Assembly (NCBI RefSeq): GCF_958298935.1
Contig: NC_084921.1
Coordinates: 35,111,501-35,175,500 of the forward strand
Length of the DNA stretch: 64,000 nucleotides
Reading direction: 5' to 3'
DNA from: Phragmites australis
Taxonomy: Eukaryota; Streptophyta; Magnoliopsida; Poales; Poaceae
Shown here: one piece after another, positions 1 to 11,877 of the stretch
Layout of the letters: each line of letters starts with the position of its first letter
Numbering within the stretch: position 1 is the stretch's first letter
Made by a program: the position numbers and the translations under genes
Notes under the pieces: model-generated
What the model saw: the letters and a program-made list of their open reading frames with translations, nothing else
Databases searched by the model: none
What the model was told of the DNA's origin: nothing

Positions 1-583
1 TGTCTCAAATAAATTCCTAAAAATTAGAAATACACTAATATTCATATCATGTGATTTACTAATTTATAAAAATATTTTCAACCCTAGGTTATTTGGTGAA
101 AAAGTGAGTTCCTTTGTAATGCTCTATTTATATGTATTTTCATGTGATATTCTCTTTTTAATTCAATTTGAATTCAAACAGTTATATGCATTCTGCAACA
201 TTTCATATGATATTCTCTTTTTAATTCAATTTGAATTCAAACAAATTATGCGGAAGGTATTATTGGGCCTATCTTAATTGACAAATGAGCATTTATCATT
301 TCATGTGATATTCTCTTTTCAATTCAATTTAAATTCAAATATGCACAAATTCATCCAAATACTACACAAATGCATATAATTGTTTGAATTTGTTTGAATT
401 TGAATTGAATTAAAAAGAGAATATCATATGACATAATAAAAAATGTATATAAACAGAGCATTACAGAGGAACTCACTTTTTCACCAAATAACCTAGGGCT
501 GAAAACATTTTTATAGATTAGTAAATCACATGATAAGAATATTAGTGAATTTTTTCTGAGTTTTGAGAATTTATTTGAGATAT
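1..583. repeat. Large fold-back (inverted-repeat) element
   Basis: The first about 180 bases and the reverse complement of about 375-583 match closely, including the terminal CTCAAATAAATTC, the CATGTGATTTACTAAT block and the CCTAGGTTATTTGGTGAAAA block. The two arms therefore form a long imperfect hairpin. The loop carries three direct copies of a unit with core GTGATATTCTCTTTT (near 143, 207 and 306). No coding capacity is seen. It looks like a non-autonomous fold-back transposon. The left arm begins at the window edge, so the element may extend further left and no target duplication can be checked. Confidence 0.75.
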
Positions 584-2275
584 TAAAAATTACTAGAAGT
601 TATAAAAGTATGCTTCTTTGAAGAATTTTAATTAAATATTAGCTTAGGTTTTTTGGATCATACTAATTAAAATGGGTTTCTATTGGACTCTAGTTTACTC
701 ATAAAAACATTTAGAATTTTTAGAACATTATTATACTTCTAGGTAAAATTTAGAGTTAACTAAAAAATAAACACACGCGTTCACATACACACGAGCACGA
801 GTGAACTAGATGCTTGCCGAACAGTGGGAGATAAAAAGGTATCGCCTGGTCAGTAAGCAATACCTTTTGTGGGCCCACTGGCACAAAATCTCGCTCGTTC
901 ATCGGTGATAGAATGGTGTCGTCTAATGAACAGCTGACATGTGGTCTGACTGTATTTTTTAATCTTCTAAGCTACGGGACCTATAAGGTGTTACCTGATG
1001 ATCGGACAATGGTAGCTTATTCTTGTAATTTGTTCAAACAGTTGTGTAATTTTATAAATATTAAAAATAAAAAATATATAAATAAAAATTTCAAGAGGCA
1101 GAAGCGATACATCAGTGTCCTTTTCGCAGCTTCTCGGGCAATCGTGCATTCTTTTGAACCGAATGGTACAGTTTTTGTCAAGCTTAGGTCTTCTTACACG
1201 CGGTTATTTCTTTACAAAGGCTACAACAGAGATATGCCATTCACAAGCAATTTTGTTCAATCAATACGATACTGAAAGAGATACCTTTACAGTACGTGTA
1301 TGTACACGAACAAAAAGTAAAAGCGAACTCAACAACAACGACTTATCCTTTAGATGCACAAACCGTAGCAAATTCTAGTTTGTTTGCCAATTGAATGCAG
1401 AAAATAGTCGACGGCTAGCTACAAGCGCATACATGACATACATGTCATGTTTGACACGACTTCAACTCATTGCTTCACCTCAGATTTAGAGTCTGTATGT
1501 TAAAAGTGGTTTAACACTCTATTTTTAATTTGAAATAGAAATAAAATGGTTCACTCAAACACCCTTAAACTACACTAGCTCCAATTCCACGATTTCTTGA
1601 AGTTAGGAATAATTCGAACATGCCCATAGCATGACAACAATTTCTGCAGGGAAAACGCGCATGACAACATCAGTTTGCAGTATTTGCCCTTTTCCTGGGC
1701 TTGTTGTCCTACTCATGTGCTTACGATGTCGCCAAAATGAGCTCATCCTGTCTCAGCTTGTCAAACCTCAAGCGCCAACCCTCCACATGTACGTCGTTCC
1801 ATGCGCCAGGCCGCTCCGCAATGTAGTATCATAAGTAACGCCCGTACGCATGCTCTCAAATGGAGCTTCAGTTCCGTGCAAGGTCATCGGCGTCGATCGG
1901 CATAGCTTGTGGCTAGCACAGGCATGGGACAAGCCTGTATCTGTAAAGCTTGGGCTCGGCTTTCCTCCAAGAAATTCGCAGGGGGATGCAGTGGGCATGG
2001 AGAAAGTACACACACTTCCCTGTATCGAGTTCACCTCTTCTGTCTTCCAAAGCTGTAGCAGGAGTGGCAGCACGACGCCATGCTCCTGTGAACAGTTCCT
2101 TACCAGTGGGCCTGGTACAGTGGTGAGGTATGTCTGCATGTCGCATTTCGAGCTAGTACTTCACCAATTAAGCTACTGTTCAATTGTTTAAAGTAGCTGT
2201 GTCCCAAAAAAAGATGAAGAGCCACAATGCAGTTACTTATCCTGTGCCTTCACAATTGTCTCTACAGCAAAGCTA
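584..2275. other. Intergenic DNA upstream of carbonic anhydrase copy A
   Basis: No gene is supported here. Bases about 605-810 (AT-rich with a GAAGAATTTTAATTAAATATT-type core, then a short ACACACGCG-rich stretch) resemble 41473-41640, so they belong to a dispersed repeat family. Open frames at 913-1378 and 1768-2191 have no recognisable domain and overlap one another on both strands. Confidence 0.5.
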
Positions 2276-2491
2276 GCTGAGAGTTTTTTTTTTTATTTTT
2301 ATATTTCAAAAATAAAAAAGGCATCTGTTTGAAAACATTGTAGAATTATATTTTTGTTGTCTATTGGAAGGGCGATAGATTCATGTGACCCTTATAGCGG
2401 GAGATAATAGGCTAGTTCTATAATTTTTCAAACGGATATCTATTTTTATATATATATTTTTCAAAATATAAAAATAAAAAATTCTCTAACT
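2276..2491. mobile_element. Fold-back MITE-like element
   Basis: The left end (AGCTGAGAG followed by a T-rich run and ATTTTTATATTT) and the right end (AAATTCTCTAACT, read in reverse complement) are inverted copies about 60 bases long. They enclose a short non-coding centre. Size and structure suit a non-autonomous MITE. The target duplication is unclear, so the superfamily is not assigned. Confidence 0.5.
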
Positions 2492-3306
2492 GACATGCTT
2501 CCATCTTGCTGTATAAGTGCATAGGTAGAGCTGGCTCAAAGCAGTACGTGCCGATTCTCCAAAAACTACTGAACAGAAAAGGAATGGCGATCTTCATGTC
2601 GTGCCCAACCAGCCGATGGGCCGAATCCTAACATATTTTTCCAACGACCTGCACCGTGGCCCAAGTTAGGCACCACTAAGCTCCGTCAGTCTTCAGGCTA
2701 GTTTGCTCAATACAAGGCCTCAGTCAAGCGCTCACACGACTGTTAAGAATGCCAGCATTTGGCCGACGTGCCTCAACGCCCAGCACGTGCTGTCACTCCA
2801 ACCAAGATCACGTGTTCGATCCGACAGGCAACTAGTCACCACCAGACCAACCGTCCGGTGATTAATGAACGGCAGCCACACCACACATGTGCCGCTCTGC
2901 TCCGTGACCACCAGCGCTAAGAAAACCCCAGTCACACACACACGCTTGACGCCCCGCTCCGCGACCACCAGCCCACCGGCCCAACGCCCCCTTGCCGCTG
3001 CATCACATCCACATCCACCACAGCCGCAACCCAACCGAGCGTTTCCGCCCAACCCGCGCGTGTGGTCGAGGACGCGGGTGTGCATCCGGCGCGCACCCGT
3101 CCGCCACACGGTGGCGCGTCGCGTTATCCCGAGCCTATCCCCGCGGGGGGGCTCGTGAGTGGCGCGCTGGCGGATGAGGCGCCGAGTGGCCCGCGTGCAC
3201 CGGCCCAGCCGAGCCGCACGCCGCCGACGCCTCCCGCGGCTGATCAGCCACCCACAGTCCCACACCCGGGGCTCCTCGGCCTTGTCAGCACGCGGGCGCG
3301 GCGCGC

Positions 3307-3360
3307 CTATTTGTTGCGGCGCGTATAAGGAGTGGGCACACGGCACAGGGAACACGCACA
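3307..3360 (+). promoter_or_regulatory. Core promoter and leader of the plastid-form carbonic anhydrase transcript
   Basis: A GC-rich stretch leads to TATAAGG at 3324-3330. The initiator ATG is at 3361, only about 37 bases from the TATA start. A start site about 30 bases downstream of that TATA would leave a leader of only a few bases. A weaker CTATTTG at 3307 would allow a leader of about 25 bases. The upstream 700 bases are strongly GC-rich, as is common for grass promoters. Confidence 0.5.
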
Positions 3361-6300
3361 ATGTCGACCGCCGCGGGCTTCGCCATTCGCGCCTCTGCCT
3401 CCACCATCGTCGCCAGCCTCGGCACCCCCGCGCCATCCTCCTCCAGCAGCCCCGCCTCCGCCCGCCCCAGGCTCATCAGGAATGCACCTGTCTTCGCCGC
3501 ACCGGCCACCGTCGTGGTACGTACATTGCATACATAGGTCGAATGACTCGCATGCATGCATGCATGCATGCGTCACTGACCCACTGCACTGCACGAAGTA
3601 CGTGCACGTCTCTCCACTAGTTTCTCTGATCAGTGACTTGAGGTAACTAACGAAGCTGGCACGTATGCATGTCCTTGCTACTATTTCGGGCACGACTCAC
3701 GGGTCTACACGCAATGCACTATGTACGACCGCATGCACAAATCTATCTTCCCATAATCAAGGAGAATGGTACGGGCTAGGAATTTCTAAAACGAAACATA
3801 ACCAATATGTCACGCAAAAGCTTTCGACCCAACTTATAATGCACCTTGCCCCACCTTGGTTTCGGGCTCAAATTGCATTCCCATTTTTTTGGAGACCAAT
3901 CATTGAATAGTATACAGAAGAAAGGCAAGGCATGTTAGTGGCTTACTGTTCCATCAGCAACATGCATGCCAACCACCTCCATAGACTAGAATATTCGGGA
4001 AGGGAGGGCCCAAGACGTGGCAAATGATAATGCCAACTTTATGAGAGCTGCGGGCACTATTCGAAAATAGTAGTCATATTTTTTTGGCTCAGTTTTTAAA
4101 ATTAAATTTAACTAAAATTTTCTCATAAATATATCATTTATAGCTATAAAACCTATATAGTGTAAAATCATTTTAAATTGTGAAACTAATTATATAATTT
4201 TTATACACTAGATATTCTTATAATTTAATTAAATATTAATCAAAGTATAAAAAATTTGAATTTTTTTTAAAAGAAATAGGCCTACTACGGAGGGAGTAGA
4301 TGCTTTGGATAGAATATAATTCCCCAAAAGCGTGCTGTGCAAAGAAGAAAGTTTCAAGTACATAGAGATGTTAAGGGTGCAGTGGCTTTTCGCTAAAGCA
4401 ATAAGGTAGATTAGTCCCTCCAGGAATATGATGGCCACGATAAGAAGACGTGAAGAGTCCATCCGTGCATCTTTTGGCTTTTCAGTTCCGTTTGATCCAA
4501 TTGCCTGTAAACGTCAGCTTTTCTCTTAACGTTCCTGATTTCCTGCTCTCTCGTTTACTTTTGAGGTTTGTTTTACCACAAAGCCACAAAAACTAGTACA
4601 TTTCACGTTAATTTGATTCCTTTGTACTCTTTCCCACAACAAAACTTCCTTTTCAGGTTTTTTTCTGAGCAATAAAATTTTGCTACCTATTGTGCCAAAA
4701 AAAAAATGTTCTCCCTTCACACAAAAAGATGTTCTGGTTTTATGTGGGTAACCAAACTTGTCAGCCATGGCCTCACACTGATGTGATGCACAGCTTGACA
4801 TCGATTGCACAACGACTATGCGGTACGTACAAAAGCAAAGCCTGTAACTGCCATGAGATTCGCAGTGTAAATATGCCAAATAAAAGAAGCTAAGGAGCCC
4901 ATCTGTGGTTGAAAATCAGTAGGAACGCCTGCCCCAAAAGAAACGCACGTCATTGATAAGCGCTCCTGTAATATTACATTATTAGTATAGTAGCAGGGGT
5001 TCCTTATTAGTATACCAACATGGCCAATAATAAAGCAAGCTGGGAGGAATATACTCTATCCCTGAGCAGCAAATATCGGATTAGGACGGCATGCAGATCA
5101 AGGGGCAACCTTTCTTCTTGCCTCTCTTGATGTCCCCTCTTGATAAGCTGAGCTCGACTCCAATGATTTAGGAGGCGCTGGTCCAATGATTTTTTTAGTT
5201 TTTTAAATTTTTAGGGGGTTTTTTGTAACAAAGTCAAACTTTTAGGGGGTTTTTTGCAACAAAATAACTTTTGGGGGGGAAAGTCAAAATCCAAGTGACT
5301 TTTGGGGGGGTTTTGCAGTTTTCCCAAAAAGTACTCACTCCGATAATTTTTTAAACACGCCGATTAAGAGGATTCCAAAGGCCCCGTGCGATTGGCGGCC
5401 CATCCGGGTGTGGGCTCCACAAGCTAAAACGGCCATTTCCAATGTTTTGTTTTTAGCTGATATCTCATACTCCTATGAGAGAGTAAAAAAATTGATGTTA
5501 AGAAATAAATTTTTAATGTATATATGTGTTGTTTATTTTTTTCATTCTTTCAAATCAATTTATTATTTCATAATCATCTAAAATTGCTCAAAGACTTAGT
5601 TTTTTCTATAAAAACAAGCTTCATCTCTCCTCTTTAAATAGATTATCACATTATTTTTTTCTTACATGCACATCTAATTAATATCTAAAAAATCAACCAT
5701 ATTAGAGCATTGAGAGAGGCCTCAATGATTCAGCTCTCAGCTCCACTTATGATCTTAAATTTGTAGGTTAAGATAAAGTAGTTTAAGTCTTTATTTTTAG
5801 TATAAAATAAAAATAAATAACTCACACAAACACTTTCAGTATGCTCACAATTCTAACTATACAATTTTTTAAAGCTAGAAATACTTTGCTCTAATAATTC
5901 TTAGAAAAGCTTTGCCAAATTACTCCAAGAATTCTTAGAATCAGCCTCTAAGATTAATCGGAGTGGAGAATCGTTAAGCGCACCAAATTACTTCAGTTTC
6001 GTAGGGGGGATGGCAGCAGTTGCCAGCACGCCTGTAGATAGATCTGGATCAGTGGCATCATCCTTGGATCGGGGAACAACTAAGCTTGTCACTCCGATCC
6101 ATGTCCATGCAGTAGAGTCGATTGTTCACCTGGGGAAAGTTTCCTCGAGTCGTGGGGATGGGGAAGCGGGCAGATGATCGGACCGACTTCTGCTCCCATA
6201 CCGATTGCATCACAGTCAGAAATGGCTGCTTTCCAGCAGAGTCAGTTTGTCCCTTAAGCAGTTGAGTCTCAACCTCAGCAGATTGCGAGTACTCTTTGTT

Positions 6301-8312
6301 ACTTTTGCTGAATTCATAGGCTGTATTTAAGTATTTTGGGTTATCTGAACATCCAGCACCGACGTCTAGCTAGTACAGCTTGGAGTGAGTTTGTCAACAA
6401 GCACTACGCTCCCTAGATGTACATTTCTGATGCATACATGCCACGAAAGTAATGCTCCACACTCAACTTCCCCCCCCCCCCCCCATGAGCACCTGATTAA
6501 TCAGCTGGTTTTTTTCCTCATCAAGTTAAAAGCTGAGCACACGTTTTACATCTCTGAGACCAATACAGCTCAGAGGTGCCTAACTGCAAAATGAAATCTT
6601 AACGAAAAACGAGAGGAGAAAAGGCTCTTGCCATTCCGATCAGCGGTTCACTACTATTTTTCGTGCTCAAACTCTCTCTCTCACAAACAATTCTACGTGT
6701 CATGTTGCTAGTAAACCGGACGACCAGCTCAGCCAAACTAGATAGAGAGGGTCGCATCCAGCCAGCCAGCCAGCCAGGCAGCCATCCAGCGATAAGAGGA
6801 GAGCGGAGAGGAAGAAAAGAAAGGAAGATCAGCTGCTGTCTGTGGCTCCCGTGCTATAAAAAAGTGCACTAAATGAGGTAGGGATAGCAACGGATCGGAT
6901 CGGATGTGAGCAAAGCAAATTCTTACCTAACCCGTAATTCAAATAGGGTTACCTGATCCGCGCCCGTGCCTATCGAGTACCCGAAATCCACAGGTCGCCC
7001 ATGGGTTTTAGCAGCAGCAACATTGCAGGCCCTCATGCGGCAGCAGCAACATTGCAGGCCCTCATGCGGTAGCAGCAACATTGCAGGCCCTCATGCGGCA
7101 GCAGCCTGGGGCCTAGGGCGGCGGTCGGCTAGGGCGATGCCAGGGGGAGATTAGGATAGCGGCCGGGGGTAGGCTGTGGACGGGTAGATGGCGGCAGGGT
7201 GGAGGCGGCGTCTGGAATCAGATGAGGGTGGCCGCCTGGCCCGCTAGCCAGTCGGGGGTGGCGCCCGAGACGGCGTCATGGCGGGCGGCAAGGAGCGGCG
7301 GGACCAACATCCACCGTCCATAGATCCAGTCGTGGTTGGCATGAATCCACACTGCCACCGGATGAGTACGAAGGCCACGCTCACGAGGCTGACAGCGAGA
7401 AAGCAAGTCGAGGAGAGGTCGAGGAAGTAGTAGCTCGTCGGAGGGGAGGAGAGCAGTGTTACGTGCGTGGGAACGGGCAGACGGAGGCAACATCCTGCGA
7501 CCTTGGCCGTCGTTGGTGGCAGCGGATTGAGCAGACAGGGTCACAGGAAGGGCGCAACGCGAAGATTCGCTAGTCGAGGAGCATCCCGTCGAGGTCGGAT
7601 AGAGATGCACCCTCCTTCACGTGGATAGAGACGCACCTCGGGAGACGCCCTCGCCTTAGAGCTGCTGTCGGGGCCACCGTGGTAGAGATCGAGAGGGCGG
7701 CAGGAGCACAAGGCGGCCAGCCACCGCGGATCGGCCTGAGCGGTACGACAGAAGAGTGAGAAAAAAGGTAAAGATAGAGAGACGAACACGTATAGGACTA
7801 GGAGAAGATAAGATTGGGGTACCTACGGATGGCACTTCGAGTTTGCCTATAGGCACCCGCAGGCGAAGATACAGACCCATGTTTAACCCGTTCTGTTACG
7901 AGTAAACAACCCGCTATACCCGTGGACCAAAAATATACTTATATCTATATCCGTGTACCCTTGGCTATTTAAACCCGTAGGCAAGATTACTATCTCTGAA
8001 AGAAGGGCAGCTCTGCAGCAGCGAAGCCGTCGTCCATAGATTCCCCCTTCACGTCACTCCTCCAGAACCAGAAACCCACCCAACCACCTCCTCCTCTACC
8101 ACCGTCCAAGGTCCGTCTCCCTTCCTCATCTCTTCTTCCTCCCGCACAGTAATCCCCATCCATTCCTTTCCCCTTTCTTGCCCCGTTTGATACTGCTCTC
8201 TAGCTGCCGCTCCAACTTTTTGTTGCAAAGCAGGTCCTTGAAAACACCTTTAGAACGCCTTTGTGCACGCTTTCTTGTGGCCTCTTGGGAAGGAAGCCAA
8301 AATCTGCATGAT

Positions 8313-8360
<48 letters not shown>

Positions 8361-11300
8361 AGCACAAGAAAATTGCATGATGCATCCGGAGTATGTACGT
8401 TGATCTTGTTGTGGATGGTACAGTTGTTGACTCGATTTGTGTTTCTTGCAGGGCATGGACGCCGTGGAGCGCTTGAAGAGCGGGTTCGACCAGTTCAAGG
8501 CCGATATCTACGAGTAAGTAATTCGAGCTATCGACGTCTGCAGCCCCAGTATTTGACTTCGTTTGGGATTTGTTATGGATGCGCGCATTGATCTCTGTCT
8601 TTTCCTCTTGGCAGCAAGAAGCCGGAGCTGTTCGAGCCGCTCAAGGCCGGCCAGGCCCCCAGGGTATGTACTACTACTGCCATCTCATCACCCTTGTACA
8701 CTGGTGGAATCTGTCTCTACTTGCTCCGGCCGGTTGTTTTTTTGACACTCTTACATGCTCTCGCGATGCTCGTCGTCAGAAATCTTACAAGGTTTAGCCA
8801 ACACCACGTTCGTAAATTTGTATTTGGGGGATCCGGGCCCACATATTTGGTAGTACTTATCCAGGTAGAATTACGTAACAGTGTTTCACCAGTACTAGCA
8901 CACCGAAATCCTGCATTCCAAATTGCAGGCAACTCCGGGTGTGCACACACAATTCGCTGGCCGAGGTCAAAGTATGGTAGGCAAAAGGAACACAGCTTGT
9001 CCTAATTGCCAGAGTTCGCAGACCGAGGGAGACAGCTTGTCGCCATTAGTGCCCCGTGAGCCACTAGATAGAAGGAAATTATTACTCCTCCGCCTCAAAA
9101 TATGTGATATTTTGGATTGAGCATGAGCATTAAGATAAAAGATAAAATGATCATTTTATTTTTTTAATATCATTAATTATATAAAAATAAAATTTATATT
9201 AGAAAGAAAGTTACTTAATAAAAGAATAAGACTAGAATGCTTCATGGGGCACCATCTTCCAACTATGCAATCCTTCACGGCTCCCACCGGCCACCAGCCC
9301 ACCATGATACTTTAGCACCACTAACATGCATGCCACAAGCGCATTCACATGTGCTATGCCCACAAGTGCTGCGATTTGGCTTATGATTACTGTCTGAGAT
9401 GTCGCCGTCCCTATATAGCATCACTTTGTAGATCATGGATATGTTTCTTTTCTTCGTTTCTCCTCGTTCCTAGTATAACCTGGTGTCAAAATCTCACAAG
9501 TACATAATTTTAGTATTGTTTTTGTCAGCTGGCATCCCATGCATGCACCCAACCTCTGTAGCAGCCTATCAGGTTCGTCCAAAACTAGTCTAATTTGGCG
9601 TCTTAATTAGTCAGTCTTGGGGAAACAAAGTAAGAAGAATGAGTAGCTACGACCTAGCTGTGAGTTGAAACTTATTCACAGTTGAACTCAATCCTGTTCT
9701 CCCGCATGAATCATTAGATTTGAACTAGAATTAACATCATATGGTGGTGGGTAGCTATTTCAGATATCACACCATTTTGTCACTGCACATATCATATATA
9801 TACCCCACAAAGAAACGTGAACAGCTAGTCTTCTTCGCTTGTGAAACAGAACAGAAATGCAGTGAGAGCCATGTAGATAAATAGCTGTACCTGCCTAGCA
9901 TTCCATCATTTTTTTTCCATGACCATTGTGTAGTCCAGCCATGATTCAGCTTGAGCACAGGCCCTACCATGCACTGGAGCATTGGCCCCTCAACCGAATT
10001 CTTTCTTCGTCAGTGTAGGAGTAGTTGGTCTGGACGTGTCCTCCTAGCCCAGCAAATTAACCATACGAAAGTTAGGCGCATAAATGTTGGACGTGTCCTC
10101 CCAATCCAATATGCCTCTACAGAGTGCAAAAAGTCTAGCGGTACTCTTGGAACCGGCTAAATCTGCTGATGGTTACATCAGGACGCCATGCTCCCTAATC
10201 TTCGTTCTTTTTCCAAATCCTGGCCTCCCAAGTGTAAGCTAGTTCCATTTCCTATCCGTGCATGGTGCCATGGTCCATGCTGCCGCAATCGGAACGAGTT
10301 GCAAAAGTGGGCCTCCTGCCTCCTGCAAAAGTGGGCCTCCTGCCTCCTGTTCCTGTGCTCTTGTCACGCAGCGTTGATTTGGCAGTTTGGATGTTCATTT
10401 TGCTTGCAAATGGTTCTCGGTTCACGCATATGGGCTTGCCTTTTTTTAGCCAACTTGCCCGGAAATATTCGTGCTTGCCGGTAATGGGATCAGAAACACT
10501 GAGCACCATCAGTGTTTGTTTGCCCCTTGATCGCCAAGGAAGCACACGAGAGCCTGCGTAGAATATCCAATCCATCTCGCACTCAAACGAGGGCCTGGAC
10601 CTACCACGGGCGGAAGCGGGACCTTCCCGCTGCTTGGCTTGCCTTTGGTCTCCGTTTGTTCCCCTCGACCCTGCTGCCCCTGTGGTAAAAAGATGCTGGG
10701 AGCCAAGACAGACAGGTCAAAAGTGGCAACCTTTTAGTACCAGGGCACCGCCGTGCAATTCCACCAGAGCCAGAACCGTGCACTCCACCGATCAGGACCG
10801 ATCTGCCTGCTTGCTTATCGATAAGAGCCGTGGGGGTGTCAAGTGTTCAGTAATAATACTCTTCGACGAACAATTTTTTTTTTTACGAACAAGTGCTCAG
10901 TAATACTAGTACTAACAAGATTGATTTTGCTTGCCCTTTTCGTTAACAAGTGAAATATTTATTGTTTCCATTAATACGAACAAGTGACTTGTTCGACTGA
11001 AATATTTATTGTTTTCGTTGTTGGCCTGCAGTACATGGTGTTCGCCTGCGCCGACTCCCGTGTGTGCCCGTCGGTGACCCTCGGGCTGGAGCCCGGTGAG
11101 GCCTTCACCATCCGCAACATCGCTGCTATGGTCCCAGCCTACGACAAGGTACGCACGGACGCCTTTGTCCTCTGGTAATTTTTGCCGGTCGACGCGGGGC
11201 ATTGACTGACATGCGTGGCTGCACGTTGGTTCACTTTGTGCCAATGCAACTGCAGAACCGGTACGCCGGCATTGGGTCCGCCATCGAGTACGCCGTCTGC

Positions 11301-11877
11301 GCCCTCAAGGTCGAGTGCATCGTTGTCATTGGCCACAGCAAATGCGGCGGAATCAAGGCGCTCCTCTCGCTCCAGGACGGCGCACCCGACACCTTGTAAG
11401 CAATGCTCCGCTACGAACAACAAACTACGGAGAGCGTGTCGTCTCTTTCTGACTCGAGCTCTCTCTTTGTTTGATAATGTACTCAGCCACTTCGTCGAGG
11501 ACTGGGTCAGGATCGGTTTCCTCGCCAAGAAGAAGGTGCAGAACGACCACGCCTCAGTTCCTTTCGATGACCAATGCAGCATCTTGGAGAAGGTATGCAC
11601 CAGCAGCTACCATGGCGATCTTTCTTTGCTTATTCAGCATTAGTTCATCTAAACCACTTGCTCTTTCCTACTCAAATGTACACCAGCTCTGCATGGACTG
11701 ACTTGCTGACGAAATACTCTTGGGCTTCTAAACTTTTTGCAGGAGGCCGTGAACGTGTCCCTTGAGAACCTCAAGTCGTACCCCTTCGTCAAGGAAGGGC
11801 TGGGTAACGGGACCCTCAAGATCGTCGGCGGCCACTACGATTTCGTCGCCGGCAGGTTCGACACATGGGAGCCCTAA
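3361..11877 (+). CDS. Beta-carbonic anhydrase, copy A (plastid form; internal start gives a cytosolic form)
   Basis: It interconverts CO2 and bicarbonate; in C4 grasses the cytosolic enzyme supplies bicarbonate to PEP carboxylase. Exons are 3361-3516, 8452-8513, 8615-8663, 11032-11148, 11256-11395, 11487-11592 and 11743-11877. All junctions are GT/AG, all phases agree, and the product is 254 aa. Exon 1 encodes a 52-residue Ser/Ala/Pro-rich plastid transit peptide ending in [16 protein letters not shown]. The catalytic motif CADSR gives zinc ligand Cys95 and the Asp97/Arg99 dyad. GHSKCGG gives His155 and Cys158. The C-terminus is [16 protein letters not shown] second start at 8455 (GGCATGG context) gives a 201-aa protein without the transit peptide when transcription begins at the internal promoter. 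No lesions are seen. Family assignment is firm; the joining of the first exon across a 4.9-kb intron is inferred from phase and from the layout of other grass genes. Confidence 0.92.
4065..4298. mobile_element. Stowaway-like MITE fragment
   Basis: An AT-rich block ends in TACTACGGAGGGAGTA, the reverse complement of the TACTCCCTCCGT terminus typical of grass Stowaway (Tc1/mariner) MITEs. The matching left terminus is not preserved, so the copy is truncated or degenerate. Confidence 0.5.
5431..5721. mobile_element. Tourist-like MITE
   Basis: The left end GGCCATTTCCAATG and the right end CATTGAGAGAGGCC are inverted copies flanking an AT-rich, non-coding 291-bp body. The TIR type suits PIF/Harbinger MITEs of grasses, but no clear 3-bp target duplication is visible. 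Confidence 0.5.
6760..6863 (+). promoter_or_regulatory. Ancestral internal core promoter of copy A, now cut off from its leader
   Basis: The stretch CATCCAGC...GCTATAAAA matches the promoter of copy B (16150-16230), including the last 70 bases before the TATA box (TATAAAAAA at 6855-6863). In copy B the leader starts about 25-30 bases downstream of the TATA box. Here a 1.1-kb insertion begins 16 bases downstream, so this TATA box can no longer set the original start site. Confidence 0.65.
7012..7098. repeat. 29-bp tandem repeat, three copies
   Basis: The unit begins CAGCAGCAACATTGCAGG and ends CATGCGG. It occurs at 7012-7040, 7041-7069 and 7070-7098 with one base change. It lies inside the hAT-like element. 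Confidence 0.9.
7966..7972 (+). promoter_or_regulatory. Possible replacement TATA box supplied by the hAT-like element
   Basis: TATTTAA lies 36-42 bases before the leader region of copy A that aligns with the copy B leader (GGCAGCTCTGCAG at 8007). It is within the transposon's right end. The spacing would allow initiation close to the ancestral start. This is inferred from position only. Confidence 0.35.
8008..8110 (+). other. 5' leader exon of the internal (cytosolic-form) transcript of copy A
   Basis: The sequence aligns with 16246-16333 of copy B (shared CAGCTCTGCAGC, CTCCAGAACCAGAA) and ends at the donor CAAG|GTCCGT in both copies. It contains no upstream ATG. It would splice to the acceptor at 8452, where the first ATG (8455) opens the 201-aa cytosolic form. 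Confidence 0.65.
8309..8362. repeat. (CT)n(CA)n microsatellite
   Basis: A CT-dinucleotide run is followed directly by a CA run within the intron just upstream of the first core exon of copy A. Confidence 0.95.
8664..11031 (+). other. Third intron of copy A (2.4 kb)
   Basis: It shares ancestry with the third intron of copy B: blocks near 9330-9440 and 10015-10260 align with 17310-17420 and 17470-17930. It has a degenerate Stowaway-like stretch from about 9085 (ACTCCTCCGCCTCAAAATA) and a 24-bp direct duplication near 10302-10349. No gene is seen. Confidence 0.6.

Larger units (their letters stand above)
6879..7998. mobile_element. Non-autonomous hAT-like element inserted in the internal promoter of copy A
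   Basis: Termini TAGGGATAGCAA (left) and the reverse complement of the right end CAGAGATAGTAA are imperfect inverted repeats of the TAGGGATGG-type found on three other elements here. Flanks AAATGAGG (6871-6878) and AAAGAAGG (7999-8006) form a 6/8 imperfect 8-bp duplication, as hAT transposition makes. Comparison with copy B confirms the extra DNA: the bases on either side are contiguous there. The interior is GC-rich, lacks a transposase, and holds three 29-bp tandem units at 7012-7098. Open frames inside match nothing I recognise; captured host sequence is possible. Confidence 0.7.
3517..8451 (+). other. First intron of carbonic anhydrase copy A (contains repeats and a second promoter)
   Basis: This long intron runs from a GTACGT donor to a TTGCAG acceptor. 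It holds a Stowaway-like fragment (to 4298), a short direct repeat of CTTTTAGGGGGTTTTTTG-like units (about 5205-5320), a Tourist-like MITE (5431-5721), a poly-C run (6471-6484), the internal promoter with its inserted hAT element, the leader exon at 8008-8110, and a (CT)n(CA)n microsatellite. No separate protein-coding gene is evident. Confidence 0.7.

Noticed and set aside
2732..3620. Long open frames on both strands around the transit exon
   Set aside because: They are stop-poor shadows of a GC-rich promoter and exon. Only the ATG at 3361 gives a recognisable peptide with a matching splice donor.
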